From the NCBI RefSeq assembly GCF_001874525.1, contig NZ_LKAQ01000005.1, positions 181,925 through 245,924 of the forward strand: a stretch of DNA of 64,000 nucleotides. The letters run 5' to 3'. The notes beneath the pieces were generated by a model. It searched no databases and was not told where the DNA came from. It saw only the letters and a list, made by a program, of their open reading frames with translations. The translations under genes were made by a program, and so were the position numbers. Below are positions 49,229 to 58,594 of the stretch, piece after piece; within the stretch, counting starts at the first letter, position 1, and every line of letters begins with the position of its first letter. This DNA is from Pseudodesulfovibrio hydrargyri (GTDB taxonomy: Bacteria > Desulfobacterota > Desulfovibrionia > Desulfovibrionales > Desulfovibrionaceae).

Positions 49229-50358
49229 AGCTCATCGGCGTCCTTAACCGATACCTGATCCGGCAGAATCTCTATCTCATGGCCATTTGTCTGACCGTGG
49301 GCACCAGCCTGTACCTTTTGTCGGACATCTTCGACCGGCTGGACGATTTCATCCGGGCCGGGCTGGGCGCGCAGACCATCCTGTTCTATTTCATCGTCAA
49401 GATTCCGCTCATCGTCTCGCAGCTCATGCCCGCGGTCTTTCTCCTGGCCATGGTCATCCAGCTTGGGGTGCTCAGCCGGTCGCGAGAGATGCTCGCCCTG
49501 CGCGCCGGGGGCGTGGCCTTTACATGGTTCATCCGTTTTTTCGTCGCCTACGCCCTGGTCTGGAGCGTCGGGCAGCTGGTATTCTCCCAGTTTCTCGGGG
49601 TGTTCGGCGAGCAGGAGGCCAACCGCATCTGGAAGGAGGACGTCCGCAAGAAGCAGATGGACGAACTGACCATCCAGGATTTATGGTTCCGGGACGGGCC
49701 GTTCATCGTCCTGGCCAAGGAGGCCCAGCCGAGCAAGAGCAGGGCGAACGACATCACGGTCTACGAGTTCACCACGGACAACCAGGAGCTCATCCGCATC
49801 CTGAACGCCAAGAAGGCGCTCATCGACGACCACGGCTGGGGGCTTTTGGATGTGCACGAACTGGACACCCGGACGTTCATCACCGTGGACCGGCCGTCCC
49901 AGTTTCTGTCCGTACGGCAGAACCTGAGCGCCTACGCCGCCGTGGAGCTCAAGGGCGACACCGCGCAGCTGCCGCTGTTCGAATTGTCCAAAGCCATAAA
50001 CAGACTTCAGGAGTCGGGCTCCAACGTGGAGATATTGCGGACCGTCTGGCACAGCAAGCTGTCCTACGCCTTCTCCATAGTGATCATGGCCCTGCTGGCC
50101 CTGGCGCTGGTGACTTTTTCGGAGAACGTCTACGCCAACATAGGCCTGTCGCTCATCCTCATATTCCTGCAATACGGGGTCCATGTGGTCGGGGCGACCG
50201 CAGGGGAGAAGGGCGTGTTGCCGCCGATCATGGCGGCCTGGCTCGGCAATGGGATCATGGGGGGGCTGGCCTGTCTGCGATTGGTCTGGGTGACCGTGCC
50301 GGCCTTCAAGGCCTCGGTCCTGACCGCGGTTCAGGGGCTGATTCCCCGGCGGGCGTGA
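49225..50358 (+). CDS. lptG: LPS export ABC permease LptG
   Basis: 377 residues with the same 3TM-jellyroll-3TM layout as LptF. Signatures: NRYLIRQNLYLMAICLTVG at the start, LMPAVFLLAMVIQLGVLSRSREM in TM2-3 and a C-terminal half LSYAFSIVIMALLALALV. Four-base overlap with lptF. No lptB, lptA or lptC here, so those genes lie elsewhere. Confidence 0.92.
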   Translation: MKLIGVLNRYLIRQNLYLMAICLTVGTSLYLLSDIFDRLDDFIRAGLGAQTILFYFIVKIPLIVSQLMPAVFLLAMVIQLGVLSRSREMLALRAGGVAFTWFIRFFVAYALVWSVGQLVFSQFLGVFGEQEANRIWKEDVRKKQMDELTIQDLWFRDGPFIVLAKEAQPSKSRANDITVYEFTTDNQELIRILNAKKALIDDHGWGLLDVHELDTRTFITVDRPSQFLSVRQNLSAYAAVELKGDTAQLPLFELSKAINRLQESGSNVEILRTVWHSKLSYAFSIVIMALLALALVTFSENVYANIGLSLILIFLQYGVHVVGATAGEKGVLPPIMAAWLGNGIMGGLACLRLVWVTVPAFKASVLTAVQGLIPRRA

Positions 50359-50940
50359 TCACAGCCCGGCGTATTCACCGAGCCGGTTCCACAGTTTTTC
50401 CTCACCCTTGCCGGTCTTGCTGGAAAAAAGCACCGGGGCACGGTCCTGTTGCAGAATGTCCTGCCACTGTTTCTGTAGCTGGGCCAGTTCGCGCTGCTTG
50501 GGCTTGTCCGCCTTGGTCAGGATGGGGATGACCGGGATGCCCAGGCCGCGCACGTAGGCGGTCAGCTCCAGGTCTATCTTCTGCGGGGAGAGCCGCGAAT
50601 CCAGAAGGACGGCCACGGCCTTGAGGCCCTGGTTGTCCTTCATGTAGGCCTCGATGAGCTTGGCCCACTTGAGCCGCTCCTGCTTGGAGCACTTGGCGTA
50701 GCCGTAGCCGGGCAGGTCCACCAGGAAGTAGCCGTCCGGCTGGACCCGGTAGTAGTTCAGGCTGCGCGTCTTGCCGGGCTTGGAACTTATCTTGGCCAGG
50801 GCCTTGCGTCCTGCCAGCCGGTTGACCAGCGAGGACTTGCCCACGTTGGACCGGCCCGCCAGGGCGATCTGGGGTTCGTCAAAGGCCTCAAGCTGCTTGA
50901 TTTCGTATATTGTTTTGACTAACTCGATGGTTCGGTTCAT
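50359..50940 (-). CDS. engB: Ribosome-biogenesis GTPase EngB/YsxC
   Basis: 193 residues, a single TrmE-Era-EngA-like GTPase domain: G1 GRSNVGKSSLVN, G2 region PGKTRSLNYY, G3 DLPGYGYAKCS, G4 TKADK, and G5-like SSKTGKG. Involved in maturation of the large ribosomal subunit. The ATG at 50940 fits the family N-terminus (RTIELVKTIYEIKQL); the frame continues upstream without a better start. It ends against the lptG stop. Confidence 0.92.
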   Translation of the reverse strand: MNRTIELVKTIYEIKQLEAFDEPQIALAGRSNVGKSSLVNRLAGRKALAKISSKPGKTRSLNYYRVQPDGYFLVDLPGYGYAKCSKQERLKWAKLIEAYMKDNQGLKAVAVLLDSRLSPQKIDLELTAYVRGLGIPVIPILTKADKPKQRELAQLQKQWQDILQQDRAPVLFSSKTGKGEEKLWNRLGEYAGL

Positions 50941-51052
50941 AAAGAGGTACCGTTTCGGCAATTTGTTTTCGAACGCCCCCAATGTTCTTTTTTTCGCGGG
51001 GCGCGTCAAGGAGAGCGGGGAATACACCATCCCGCCGCACAAGGGAAGACGC

Positions 51053-51511
51053 ATGGACAAGCTCAAAATTCTGATCATGAACGGCCCCAATCTCGGCCAC
51101 ATCGGCACCCGCCAGCCCGAGATCTACGGATCGCGGACCATGGGCGACATGCCCGAACTCCTTTCGCAGGTCATGGGCGCCAACGGGGAGGAGGTTGTGC
51201 TGGAGCATTTCCAGTCCAACTCCGAGGGCGCGCTCATCGACCGGCTGGAACAGGCCCGCGAGCAGGGCGTGGATGGCGTGGTCTTCAACGCCGGGGCGTA
51301 CACTCATACCTCGCTCGCCCTGGCCGACTGCCTGGCCTGGATCGGCATTCCCTGCGTCGAGGTGCACATCAGCAACATCTGGGCGCGCACGGATCAGCCC
51401 CTGCGCCAGCGGTCCCTCATGGGCGAGAGGTGCGTCGGCGTGATTGCCGGATTCGGGATTCTGGGTTATGCCCTCGGTGTCCAGGCGCTGTACCAGCGGC
51501 TTCGGGGCTGA
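51053..51511 (+). CDS. aroQ: Type II 3-dehydroquinate dehydratase
   Basis: 152 residues. AroQ landmarks: ILIMNGPNLGHIGTRQPEIYG with the catalytic loop (Arg, Tyr), FQSNSEGALIDRLEQA, FNAGAYTHTSLALAD and HISNIWART. It dehydrates 3-dehydroquinate in the shikimate pathway. The HISN block ends in WARTDQPL rather than the commoner HAREPFR, which is mildly unusual. AGGGAAGA precedes the ATG at 51053. It runs in the same direction as efp, 50 bases away. Confidence 0.9.
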   Translation: MDKLKILIMNGPNLGHIGTRQPEIYGSRTMGDMPELLSQVMGANGEEVVLEHFQSNSEGALIDRLEQAREQGVDGVVFNAGAYTHTSLALADCLAWIGIPCVEVHISNIWARTDQPLRQRSLMGERCVGVIAGFGILGYALGVQALYQRLRG

Positions 51512-51561
51512 TTGCATAGAAAAATACCCGGGGAATCCCGGAAACCATTTGGAGACAATAC

Positions 51562-52119
51562 ATGATTTCAACCAAGGATTTCAGGACCGGCCTGAAGATC
51601 GAGATTGACGGCAAGCCCTTTGAAATTATCGAGTTCCAGCACTTCAAGCCGGGCAAGGGCGGGGCCATGGTGCGCACCAAGCTGCGCCAGATGATGACCG
51701 GCCAGGTCCTGGACAAGACCTTCCGCTCAGGGGAAAAGGTCGAAAAGCCGGACATGTCCGTGACCGAGATGCAGTACATCTTTCGGGAAGGCGAGAATTT
51801 CGTGTTCATGGACCTTGAGACCTATGAGCAAATGCACGTGCCCGGCGCTAACGTGGGCCCGCAGGGCGGCTTCATCAAGGAAGGCGACACCGTGAAGGTG
51901 CTTCTGTACAACGGCGAGCTCATCGGTGTGGACCTGCCCGCCAACGTCAGCCTGAAGGTGACCCAGACCGATCCCGGCATCCAGGGCGACCGCGTGTCCA
52001 ACGCCACCAAGCCCGCCACCATGGAGACGGGCCTGAAGGTCAACGTCCCGCTGTTCATCAACGAAGGCGACGTTATCAAGGTGGACACCCGAAGCGGAGA
52101 GTACCTTGGTCGCGAATAA
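51562..52119 (+). CDS. efp: Elongation factor P
   Basis: 185 residues, a three-domain EF-P. Domain I has the modification loop FKPGKGGAM with Lys32; OB domains end in [18 protein letters not shown], the classic C-terminus. It relieves ribosome stalling at polyproline stretches. The modifying enzymes (EpmA/B or others) are not in the window. GGAGACA lies before the ATG. Confidence 0.96.
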   Translation: MISTKDFRTGLKIEIDGKPFEIIEFQHFKPGKGGAMVRTKLRQMMTGQVLDKTFRSGEKVEKPDMSVTEMQYIFREGENFVFMDLETYEQMHVPGANVGPQGGFIKEGDTVKVLLYNGELIGVDLPANVSLKVTQTDPGIQGDRVSNATKPATMETGLKVNVPLFINEGDVIKVDTRSGEYLGRE

Positions 52120-52151
52120 AGCGGACTTGCAACACCTTGTGTAAATTGCGT

Positions 52152-52191
52152 AAAAAGGTCGTGGGCGGGTTGCCGCCCAGGACCTTTTTCA
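52152..52191 (+). terminator. Rho-independent terminator after efp
   Basis: AAAAAGGTC and GACCTTTTT pair over an inner GGGCGG-GTT-CCGCCC hairpin. The stem ends about 15 bases before ftsK. Confidence 0.8.
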
Positions 52192-52205
52192 TCAAGTGAG
52201 GCTCA

Positions 52206-54458
52206 ATGGCGAGACGACGGAAAACCACGGTCAAGACGGAGAAGGGAAAGGGACGCGGCAACGAGTTCATCGGGCTGTTCTTTCTCTTTCTCTCCGCTTT
52301 CCTTTTCTTAAGCATCCTTTCCTTCAGCCCCGGCGACCCAAGCTTCAACCAGGCCGTCACCTCCGGGCGGAAGGTCCAGAACGTGGTTGGCTACGCGGGA
52401 TCCTATTGCGCCGGCTTCCTGGTGGAGATGTTCGGCATGGGGGCCGTGTTCTGGCCCCTGTATTTCCTCTATCTCGGCCTGATCCGGTTCGTGGCCCGGC
52501 TGAAGCTCTCGCCCCTGCGCTGGCTGGGCCTCGTCGGCCTGTTCGTGGCTTTCGAGGCCTGGACCATGCACCCGTGGTTCTTCACCGTGCCCGAGGACGC
52601 CTACGGTCTCATCGGTTCCGGGTTCTTCGGCCGGTCCATCATCACTAAATATACCATGCCGTACCTACGGCCCGTGGGCACGTTCCTGCTCTGGCTGTTC
52701 GTGACCATCATCTCCCTGCAGGCCGTGATCGGCTTCACCTGGGACTCGGTCTGGGCGCTGCTGCTCCGTTGGTGGGGAATCCTCCGCCGGAAGACGGCCG
52801 TGCGGGCCGAAAAGTGGGCCGAGAAACGGGCCGAGCGCCGCGAGGCCAAGGAATTGGCCAGGGAGCAGGAGCCGGAATCTGTGGAAGAGGACATGGGCCT
52901 TCAGTTCGTGGACCTCGATGCCGGGGAGGAGGATCGTCCTGTCAAGGCACCCAAATCGGTCCAACCCGCCAAGCCCAAGTCCAAGCCCGACCCGGCCAAA
53001 CCGGCGGCGGCCAAGGCGCCGGCGGGCCCGGGCGGCCTGCCCAGCCCGGAGCTGCTCACCGCGCCGCCCGCCCAGAAGACCTCCCAGACCCCGGCCGTGC
53101 TCCAGCCCCTGGCTGACCGGTTGAAGGAATGCCTGAACGATTTCAACGTCCAGGGCGAGATGCAGCGGGTGGTCCCCGGCCCGGTGGTGACCATGTTCGA
53201 GTTCAAGCCCGCGCCCGGCATCAAGGTTTCCAAGATCGAGGGGCTGACCGACGACATCGCCTTGGCCCTGCGCGCCGAGTCCGTGCGCATCGAGGCCCCC
53301 ATCCCGGGCAAGGACAGCGTGGGCGTGGAGATTCCGAACATCGAGCGGGAGATGGTCTACCTGCGCGAAATCCTGGAATCCAAGGAATTCACCGGCTCCA
53401 AATCCCCGCTGACCCTGGCGCTGGGCAAGGACATCCAAGGGGCCACCAAGGTGGCCGACCTGGCGCGTATGCCCCATCTGCTGGTGGCGGGCGCCACCGG
53501 CGCGGGCAAGTCCGTGGGCATCAACGGGTTCCTTCTTTCCCTGCTGTACAAGGCCGGACCCGAGGATGTGAAGCTTCTTCTGGTGGACCCCAAACGCATC
53601 GAGTTGGCACCGTATGCGGACCTGCCGCATTTGGTCCACCCCGTGGTCACGGACATGAACATGGCAAAGAGCGCCCTGGAGTGGGCGGTCTTCGAGATGG
53701 ACTGCCGTTACGAGAAGATGGCCCAGCTCGGCGTGCGCAATATAGAGGGATACAACAAGAAGCTCGAGGAGTTTGGCGACAACGTGCCCGAGGAATTCGA
53801 GCACATGACCCACATGCCGTACCTGGTCATCATCATCGACGAACTCGCCGACCTGATGATGACTGCGGCCAAAGACGTGGAGCAGTGCATCGTGCGCCTG
53901 GCCCAGCTGGCCCGAGCCGCGGGCATCCACATGATCCTGGCCACCCAGCGGCCCAGCGTGGACGTGGTCACCGGCCTGATCAAGGCCAACTTCCCCACGC
54001 GCATCTCCTTTTTTGTGACTTCCAAGTTCGACTCCCGGACCATCCTTGATGCCGTGGGCGCGGAGCGGCTGCTGGGCAAGGGCGACATGCTCTTCAAGCC
54101 GAGCGGCGGCAAGCTCAAGCGGATGCACGGCGCGTACGTGGACGAGACGGAAATTGCGCATGTGGTCGATTTCTGGAAGGACGCCGTGCCCCAGGAATTC
54201 GATCTCGATTTCAGCGACTGGAGCCCCAATGCGGGCAATGAAGCGGGTCCCGGCGGGGTCGGCAACTCGGGTGATCCCGTTTACGACGAAGCGGTACAGT
54301 TCGTGCTCTCCCAGGGCAAGGCGTCCATATCTCTGTTGCAGCGCAGGCTGCGCATCGGGTTCAACCGCGCGGCCCGGTTCATCGAGCAGATGGAAATGGA
54401 CGGCATCCTCGGCCCTCAGGATGGAAGCAAGCCTCGCAAGGTCATCAAGCCGGAATAA
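52206..54458 (+). CDS. ftsK: DNA translocase FtsK
   Basis: 750 residues. Four TM helices lie in the first ~190 residues (ranges 20-42, ~75-95, ~105-122, 155-178), then a short basic and Pro/Ala/Lys-rich linker (~200-310), shorter than in E. coli. The motor domain has Walker A GATGAGKS (Gly429) and Walker B LVIIIDELADLMM, and a C-terminal gamma winged helix (~685-745; ASISLLQRRLRIGFNRAARF) reads KOPS and activates XerCD. It pumps chromosome ends across the division septum. Confidence 0.95.
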   Translation: MARRRKTTVKTEKGKGRGNEFIGLFFLFLSAFLFLSILSFSPGDPSFNQAVTSGRKVQNVVGYAGSYCAGFLVEMFGMGAVFWPLYFLYLGLIRFVARLKLSPLRWLGLVGLFVAFEAWTMHPWFFTVPEDAYGLIGSGFFGRSIITKYTMPYLRPVGTFLLWLFVTIISLQAVIGFTWDSVWALLLRWWGILRRKTAVRAEKWAEKRAERREAKELAREQEPESVEEDMGLQFVDLDAGEEDRPVKAPKSVQPAKPKSKPDPAKPAAAKAPAGPGGLPSPELLTAPPAQKTSQTPAVLQPLADRLKECLNDFNVQGEMQRVVPGPVVTMFEFKPAPGIKVSKIEGLTDDIALALRAESVRIEAPIPGKDSVGVEIPNIEREMVYLREILESKEFTGSKSPLTLALGKDIQGATKVADLARMPHLLVAGATGAGKSVGINGFLLSLLYKAGPEDVKLLLVDPKRIELAPYADLPHLVHPVVTDMNMAKSALEWAVFEMDCRYEKMAQLGVRNIEGYNKKLEEFGDNVPEEFEHMTHMPYLVIIIDELADLMMTAAKDVEQCIVRLAQLARAAGIHMILATQRPSVDVVTGLIKANFPTRISFFVTSKFDSRTILDAVGAERLLGKGDMLFKPSGGKLKRMHGAYVDETEIAHVVDFWKDAVPQEFDLDFSDWSPNAGNEAGPGGVGNSGDPVYDEAVQFVLSQGKASISLLQRRLRIGFNRAARFIEQMEMDGILGPQDGSKPRKVIKPE

Positions 54459-54472
54459 TTGGAGTAAGCAAT

Positions 54473-55165
54473 ATGTCTAGATTTTTCGCCGCCCTTTTCG
54501 CCATGGTATCCCTGCTCTTGGTCCCGGCCTTTACCGGAGCGGTCGAAGCGATTCCGCCCCAGGATTTGCCGGATTTGATTCAGAAGCGATACGAGACCCT
54601 TAAAACATTTCGGGCCGATTTCACCCAGGAGCTGACCAATGTGGCCAGCGGCGAGGTGGAGAAGCGCGAGGGCAAGATCTGGTTCCGCCAGCCTTCCCAG
54701 GTACGCTGGGAAACCACGGCCCCGGAAAAGGAACTGCTCGTGGTCGGGCCCAAGTTCGCCTGGGACTACATCCCGGACGAGGAACTGGCCATCAAGTACG
54801 GGGTCACGGCGCTGCTCGATTCCAAGACCATCCTGCGCTTCCTCTCGGGCCAGGCCAACATCAAGGAGGACTTCGTGGTCCGGACCGAATGGCCGGGCGC
54901 GGATGAGGTCCGGTCCCGGTGGGGCAAAGACCTGACCGTGCTGCAGCTGGTGCCCAAGGAGGCCGAGCCGGGCATGGTCCTGGCCTTTGTCGGCGTGGAA
55001 CCGGCCACGGGGCTGCTCAGGCAGGTGATGATCGTGGATTTCTACGGCAACGGCAACGAGGTCAAGCTGTCCAATGTGGAGATAGACGTGGACCTGGCCA
55101 AGGACATGTTCTCCTTCACCCCGCCCGAGGGCACGCAGGTGGAGGACAACACCCAGGGGCTCTAG
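54473..55165 (+). CDS. lolA: Outer-membrane lipoprotein carrier LolA
   Basis: 230 residues. The N-terminal signal peptide is MSRFFAALFAMVSLLLVPAF..., cleaved near residue 22-24. The mature half-barrel shows LKTFRADFTQELTNV, EGKIWFRQPSQVRWE and LVVGPKFAWDYIPDEE, typical of LolA. It shuttles lipoproteins across the periplasm from LolCDE to the outer membrane. 14 bases after ftsK, so likely in the same transcript. Its last four bases overlap the convergent pseudouridine synthase gene. Confidence 0.9.
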   Translation: MSRFFAALFAMVSLLLVPAFTGAVEAIPPQDLPDLIQKRYETLKTFRADFTQELTNVASGEVEKREGKIWFRQPSQVRWETTAPEKELLVVGPKFAWDYIPDEELAIKYGVTALLDSKTILRFLSGQANIKEDFVVRTEWPGADEVRSRWGKDLTVLQLVPKEAEPGMVLAFVGVEPATGLLRQVMIVDFYGNGNEVKLSNVEIDVDLAKDMFSFTPPEGTQVEDNTQGL

Positions 55166-55917
55166 AGGCCGACCTCTTTCTTCAGAGCCGCCGTTTCTTC
55201 GGCGGTCAGCTCGCGCCACGCGCCGGGCTTGAGGCTGCCGAGGGTCACCGGCCCCTGCTGCACGCGCCTTAGCCGCAGGATGGTCAGCCCGAACTCGTCG
55301 CACATTCGGCGAATCTGCCGGTTCACGCCCTGAATAAGCGTAATCTCAAGCTGTTGCGTTCCGGCAATGGGCTTCTTCAGGCGCACCTTGGCCGGGGCGA
55401 GCTTTTCGCCTTCCTTCAGGGTCATGCCATTGCGCATGGCCTGCACCGCCTTTTGCGGTACCGAGCCCCGGATGGTCACGACATAGACTTTGGGAAGGTG
55501 GTATTTGGGGTGGGTCAGCCGGTAACAGAGGTCGCCATCCGTGGTCAGCAGGAGCAGCCCCTCGGAAAAGAAGTCCAGCCTGCCCACCGGAAAGGGGCGC
55601 TTCCTGCGGATTTCGGGGGGCAGAAGGTCGATGACGGTCTGGCGGCCCTGGGGGTCGCTGGCCGTGGTCACGGTCTCCACCGGCTTGTGGAGCATGAGGG
55701 TCAGTTCGCCAGCGCTCGTCTTCAGGCCGATGGTTTTTCCGTCAACGGCCACCGCGTCGGTGGCCGGATCGACCTGGAGCCCGGGGGAGTCAACGGTCTT
55801 GCCGTTGACGGTCACCCGTCCGGCAAAGACCATGTCGTCGGCGCCGCGCCGGGACGCGACGCCGCACTGGGCGATGAATTTGTTCAGTCGTATGGTGTCG
55901 GAAGGGGCGTTGGGCAT
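55162..55917 (-). CDS. rluB: RNA pseudouridine synthase (RluB/RsuA family)
   Basis: 251 residues. S4 RNA-binding domain at the N-terminus (IRLNKFIAQCGVASRRGADDM), then a synthase domain with the catalytic Asp in GRLDFFSEGLLLLTTDG and the KVYVVTIRG/RQIRRMCDEFGL motifs. It isomerises a uridine in rRNA. S4 plus size fits RluB/RluE/RsuA; which rRNA site is not decidable. It starts 10 bases after yedF and is likely co-transcribed with it. Confidence 0.88.
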   Translation of the reverse strand: MPNAPSDTIRLNKFIAQCGVASRRGADDMVFAGRVTVNGKTVDSPGLQVDPATDAVAVDGKTIGLKTSAGELTLMLHKPVETVTTASDPQGRQTVIDLLPPEIRRKRPFPVGRLDFFSEGLLLLTTDGDLCYRLTHPKYHLPKVYVVTIRGSVPQKAVQAMRNGMTLKEGEKLAPAKVRLKKPIAGTQQLEITLIQGVNRQIRRMCDEFGLTILRLRRVQQGPVTLGSLKPGAWRELTAEETAALKKEVGL

Positions 55918-55927
55918 GCCCCGTCTT

Positions 55928-56542
55928 CTAGACCTGAATGGACTTGGTGGCAAGCTGGAAGCTGGTGACCACGTCGAGCATGTTGGTCACGTCGCCCACG
56001 GCCCGCTTGTCGGTCAGGCCGAAGAACTCCAGGCAGGTGCCGCAGACCAGGATGGACACGCCGCTCTGCTCGAGCTTCTGGAGTTCCTCCAGGCAGCGGC
56101 TGCCGGGCACGGCCAGCTTCACGCCGCCGTTGACCAGGATGATGCGCCACAGCTCGTCGCCCAGCTCCTTGAGGGTGACCATGAAATTGTACATCAGGTT
56201 GCCGCCCAGCGTATCGTCGCCCGAGCCGATGACGTCCGTGGGTACGAAGACCAGAATCTTGTCCTTGTCCACATTCTCGAGCTCGGCCTCGGTCATGACC
56301 GCGCATTCCTCGCATTCGGCCCCGTGTTCGCGCAGGCCGGTAACGATGAAATCCGGGCCGGACTTTTCCGCCTGTACGGCGTAGTCCTGCATGGTCAGGA
56401 AACGGGAGACGTTCTCCTTGGCCGGTTCGTTGTCGACGATGACCACCAGTCGGGCCGGGCCGTCCTTTTCCACGGTCTCCTTGCAGCGGAGCACGGGCTG
56501 GGGGCAGGGGAGGCCTTTGCAATCGAGGGAAATGTCAGTCAT
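55928..56542 (-). CDS. yedF: YedF-type sulfurtransferase-like selenium metabolism protein
   Basis: 204 residues. The N-terminal TusA domain contains CPxP with Cys13 (LDCKGLPCPQPVL). The C-terminal domain is DsrE/F-like with a second redox Cys region SILVCGTCLEFFGL. This two-domain form is annotated as a selenium-metabolism protein in many anaerobes and co-occurs with selenophosphate synthetase. Its presence 10 kb from a UGA-decoding peroxiredoxin supports selenium use. AAGGAGTAGAC precedes the ATG. Confidence 0.85.
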   Translation of the reverse strand: MTDISLDCKGLPCPQPVLRCKETVEKDGPARLVVIVDNEPAKENVSRFLTMQDYAVQAEKSGPDFIVTGLREHGAECEECAVMTEAELENVDKDKILVFVPTDVIGSGDDTLGGNLMYNFMVTLKELGDELWRIILVNGGVKLAVPGSRCLEELQKLEQSGVSILVCGTCLEFFGLTDKRAVGDVTNMLDVVTSFQLATKSIQV

Positions 56543-56707
56543 GTCTACTCCTTGATTTTGAAATGCTGCACAGAATGCGCCGCTTGGTCAAATCGATAAG
56601 ATGCATCGAAATTCTGCTAACTATAGATTGGTTCATTGTCTTTCACCACTTGCCCTCCGGGTCGCTAGCCGGTAGAGAAAGGAAAATCCGTAACAGAGCG
56701 TTCCTGT

Positions 56708-57355
56708 ATGAAAATACCGATTGATCCCGCCGCGTTCGCGCCCCTCATCGCCTGGCTGTTCAAGTTGTGGGTGCGGACCATCCGTTTCGAGCCGGAGGGT
56801 TGTACCGAATTCGCCGAGTTGAACAAGAAGGGCCAGCCCCTGGTGGTTGCCCTGTGGCATGGCGAAATCTTCCCGGTGACCGCCTTCGGCCATACCCTGA
56901 CCACGCATCTGGTCACCTTTGTCAGCCAGTCCAAGGACGGCGAGGTCATTGCCCGGATGCTGGAGCGGATCGGCCATACCACGGTGCGCGGGTCAAGCAC
57001 CCGGGGCGGGGTGCGGGCCCTGCTCAAGGCCAAACGGATCATGGAACAGGAAAACCGCATGGCCGTGTTCACCATAGACGGGCCCAAGGGCCCCCGGCAC
57101 AAGGCCAAAGACGGCGTCATCTTCCTGGCCCAGCGGGCCGGGGCCAAGATCGTTCCCATTCGCGCCTTTCCCGAACGTCGAAAGGTCTTCGAGAAATCCT
57201 GGGACCGGTTCGTCCTGCCCATGCCGTTCACCCGCTGTCCGGTCCGCATCGGCGAGCCCATGGCCGTGACCACTGAGAAACTGACCGAAGAGGTCATGGC
57301 CCGTGAAACCGCCCGCCTCGAAGCCCGCATGCACGAGTTGAAGCCGGAGCAATAG
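56708..57355 (+). CDS. DUF374 lysophospholipid/lipid A acyltransferase-like protein
   Basis: 215 residues. The LPLAT-like features are WHGEIFPVT (the catalytic His with Glu, replacing HX4D) and TIDGPKGPRHKAKDGVIFLAQ with the DGPxGPR family signature of DUF374. Such proteins transfer acyl or related groups in lipid A or envelope lipid synthesis. N-terminal hydrophobic helix at ~10-25. Neighbours carry no clear functional link. It stands alone between yedF and gcvT. Confidence 0.82.
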   Translation: MKIPIDPAAFAPLIAWLFKLWVRTIRFEPEGCTEFAELNKKGQPLVVALWHGEIFPVTAFGHTLTTHLVTFVSQSKDGEVIARMLERIGHTTVRGSSTRGGVRALLKAKRIMEQENRMAVFTIDGPKGPRHKAKDGVIFLAQRAGAKIVPIRAFPERRKVFEKSWDRFVLPMPFTRCPVRIGEPMAVTTEKLTEEVMARETARLEARMHELKPEQ

Positions 57356-57427
57356 CCCCGGCCGCCGGACCCCCATCCTCTTTTCCTTCCTAAACTCTTT
57401 GTTGCCGCTTCGCGGGTGGCAAGCGCG

Positions 57428-57461
57428 AAAGAAAGCCCCCGGCTCGGGGAGGCGGGGGCTT
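57428..57461 (-). terminator. Rho-independent terminator after gcvT
   Basis: AAGCCCCCG/CGGGGGCTT stem (57433-57441, 57453-57461) with a TTTCTTTCG tail on the minus strand. Confidence 0.8.
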
Positions 57462-57487
57462 GCATTTTGTCGTTTGGAAGAGGTCGC

Positions 57488-58573
57488 CTACTCGGTCTTC
57501 ATGCGGGCCGTGCCTTCCTTGTAGAAGGGCAGGGCCGTCTTTTTCGCTTCCAGTTCGGCGCGGGCGGTCTTGATGATGAAGGTGTCCTTGTCCGCGTCCT
57601 CGGCCCGCACATAGGCCAGGGCGATGCAATGGCCCAGGCTCGGGGCAAAGGAGCCGCTGGTGATGATGCCGGTCTTTTCGCCGCCGGGCAGGCAGACCTC
57701 GTCATTGTGCCGGGCCGTGCGGCGGCCATCGATGGTCAGGGGGATCAGGGTCTCGTCCACCCGGCCCAGGCCGGACTTGCCGATGTACCCGGATTCCTTC
57801 TTGAGGAAGAAGCCGGCGCCGGCCTCAACCGGGGTGCGCTGCTCGTCCAGGTCCTGGCCGTATAGCGGATAGCCGATTTCCAGGCGCAGGGTGTCGCGCG
57901 CGCCCAGGCCGACCGGCTCCACGCGCTCGTCCGCCATGAGCTTTTCCCAGATGCCCAGGGCCTTGTCAGCGGGCAGGTAGAGTTCGTAGCCCAGCTCGCC
58001 CGTATACCCGGTGCGGCTGACGATCATCGGGAAACCGAGCGCCTCGGTCTGCTCGAAATTGAAATATTTCAGATGATTCCATTTGGAGTCAAAGAGGTCG
58101 TTGAGCACGTCCAGACTCTCGGGACCCTGCACGTCGATCTTGCCGGTCCCGTCGCTGATGTCCGTGAAGGACAGGCCGCCGGGCAGGTTGGCCGCGATGT
58201 GGTCGAAGTCCTTCTGGCGGCACGCGCCGTTGACCACGAGCATGTACTCGTCCTCGGCCAGGCAGTAGACGATCAGGTCGTCGTTGATGCCGCCCGAGGC
58301 ATTGAGCAGGAAGCCGTACCGGCATTTTCCCGGAGCCAGCGTGTCCAGGTCGTGGCTGACGATCTTGTTCAACCCGTCCTTGGCGTCCTTGCCCGAGAGC
58401 TTGAACTCGCCCATGTGGCAGATGTCGAAGATACCCGCCTTTTCGCGGGTATGCTTGTGTTCGATAATAATGCCCTTATACTGCACCGGCATGTCGAAAC
58501 CGGCGAACGGGGCCATCTTGGCACCGTTTTCCCGGTGCCACTGGGTGAGCGGGGTGGTTTCCAGGTTTTCCAA
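57488..58573 (-). CDS. gcvT: Glycine cleavage system T protein (aminomethyltransferase)
   Basis: 361 residues. Motifs: PVQYKGIIIEHKHTREKAGIFDICHMGEFKL (early, with the folate-facing Asp region), SRTGYTGELGYELY and GLGARDTLRLEIGYPLYG, then the beta-barrel C-terminal domain. It carries CH2 from the aminomethyl lipoyl-GcvH to tetrahydrofolate. No gcvH or gcvP is in the window, so partners lie elsewhere. It is 21 bases downstream of a 578-residue unknown protein, likely in one transcript. Confidence 0.9.
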   Translation of the reverse strand: MENLETTPLTQWHRENGAKMAPFAGFDMPVQYKGIIIEHKHTREKAGIFDICHMGEFKLSGKDAKDGLNKIVSHDLDTLAPGKCRYGFLLNASGGINDDLIVYCLAEDEYMLVVNGACRQKDFDHIAANLPGGLSFTDISDGTGKIDVQGPESLDVLNDLFDSKWNHLKYFNFEQTEALGFPMIVSRTGYTGELGYELYLPADKALGIWEKLMADERVEPVGLGARDTLRLEIGYPLYGQDLDEQRTPVEAGAGFFLKKESGYIGKSGLGRVDETLIPLTIDGRRTARHNDEVCLPGGEKTGIITSGSFAPSLGHCIALAYVRAEDADKDTFIIKTARAELEAKKTALPFYKEGTARMKTE

Positions 58574-58594
58574 TGTATGCTCCTTGCGGTGTTG

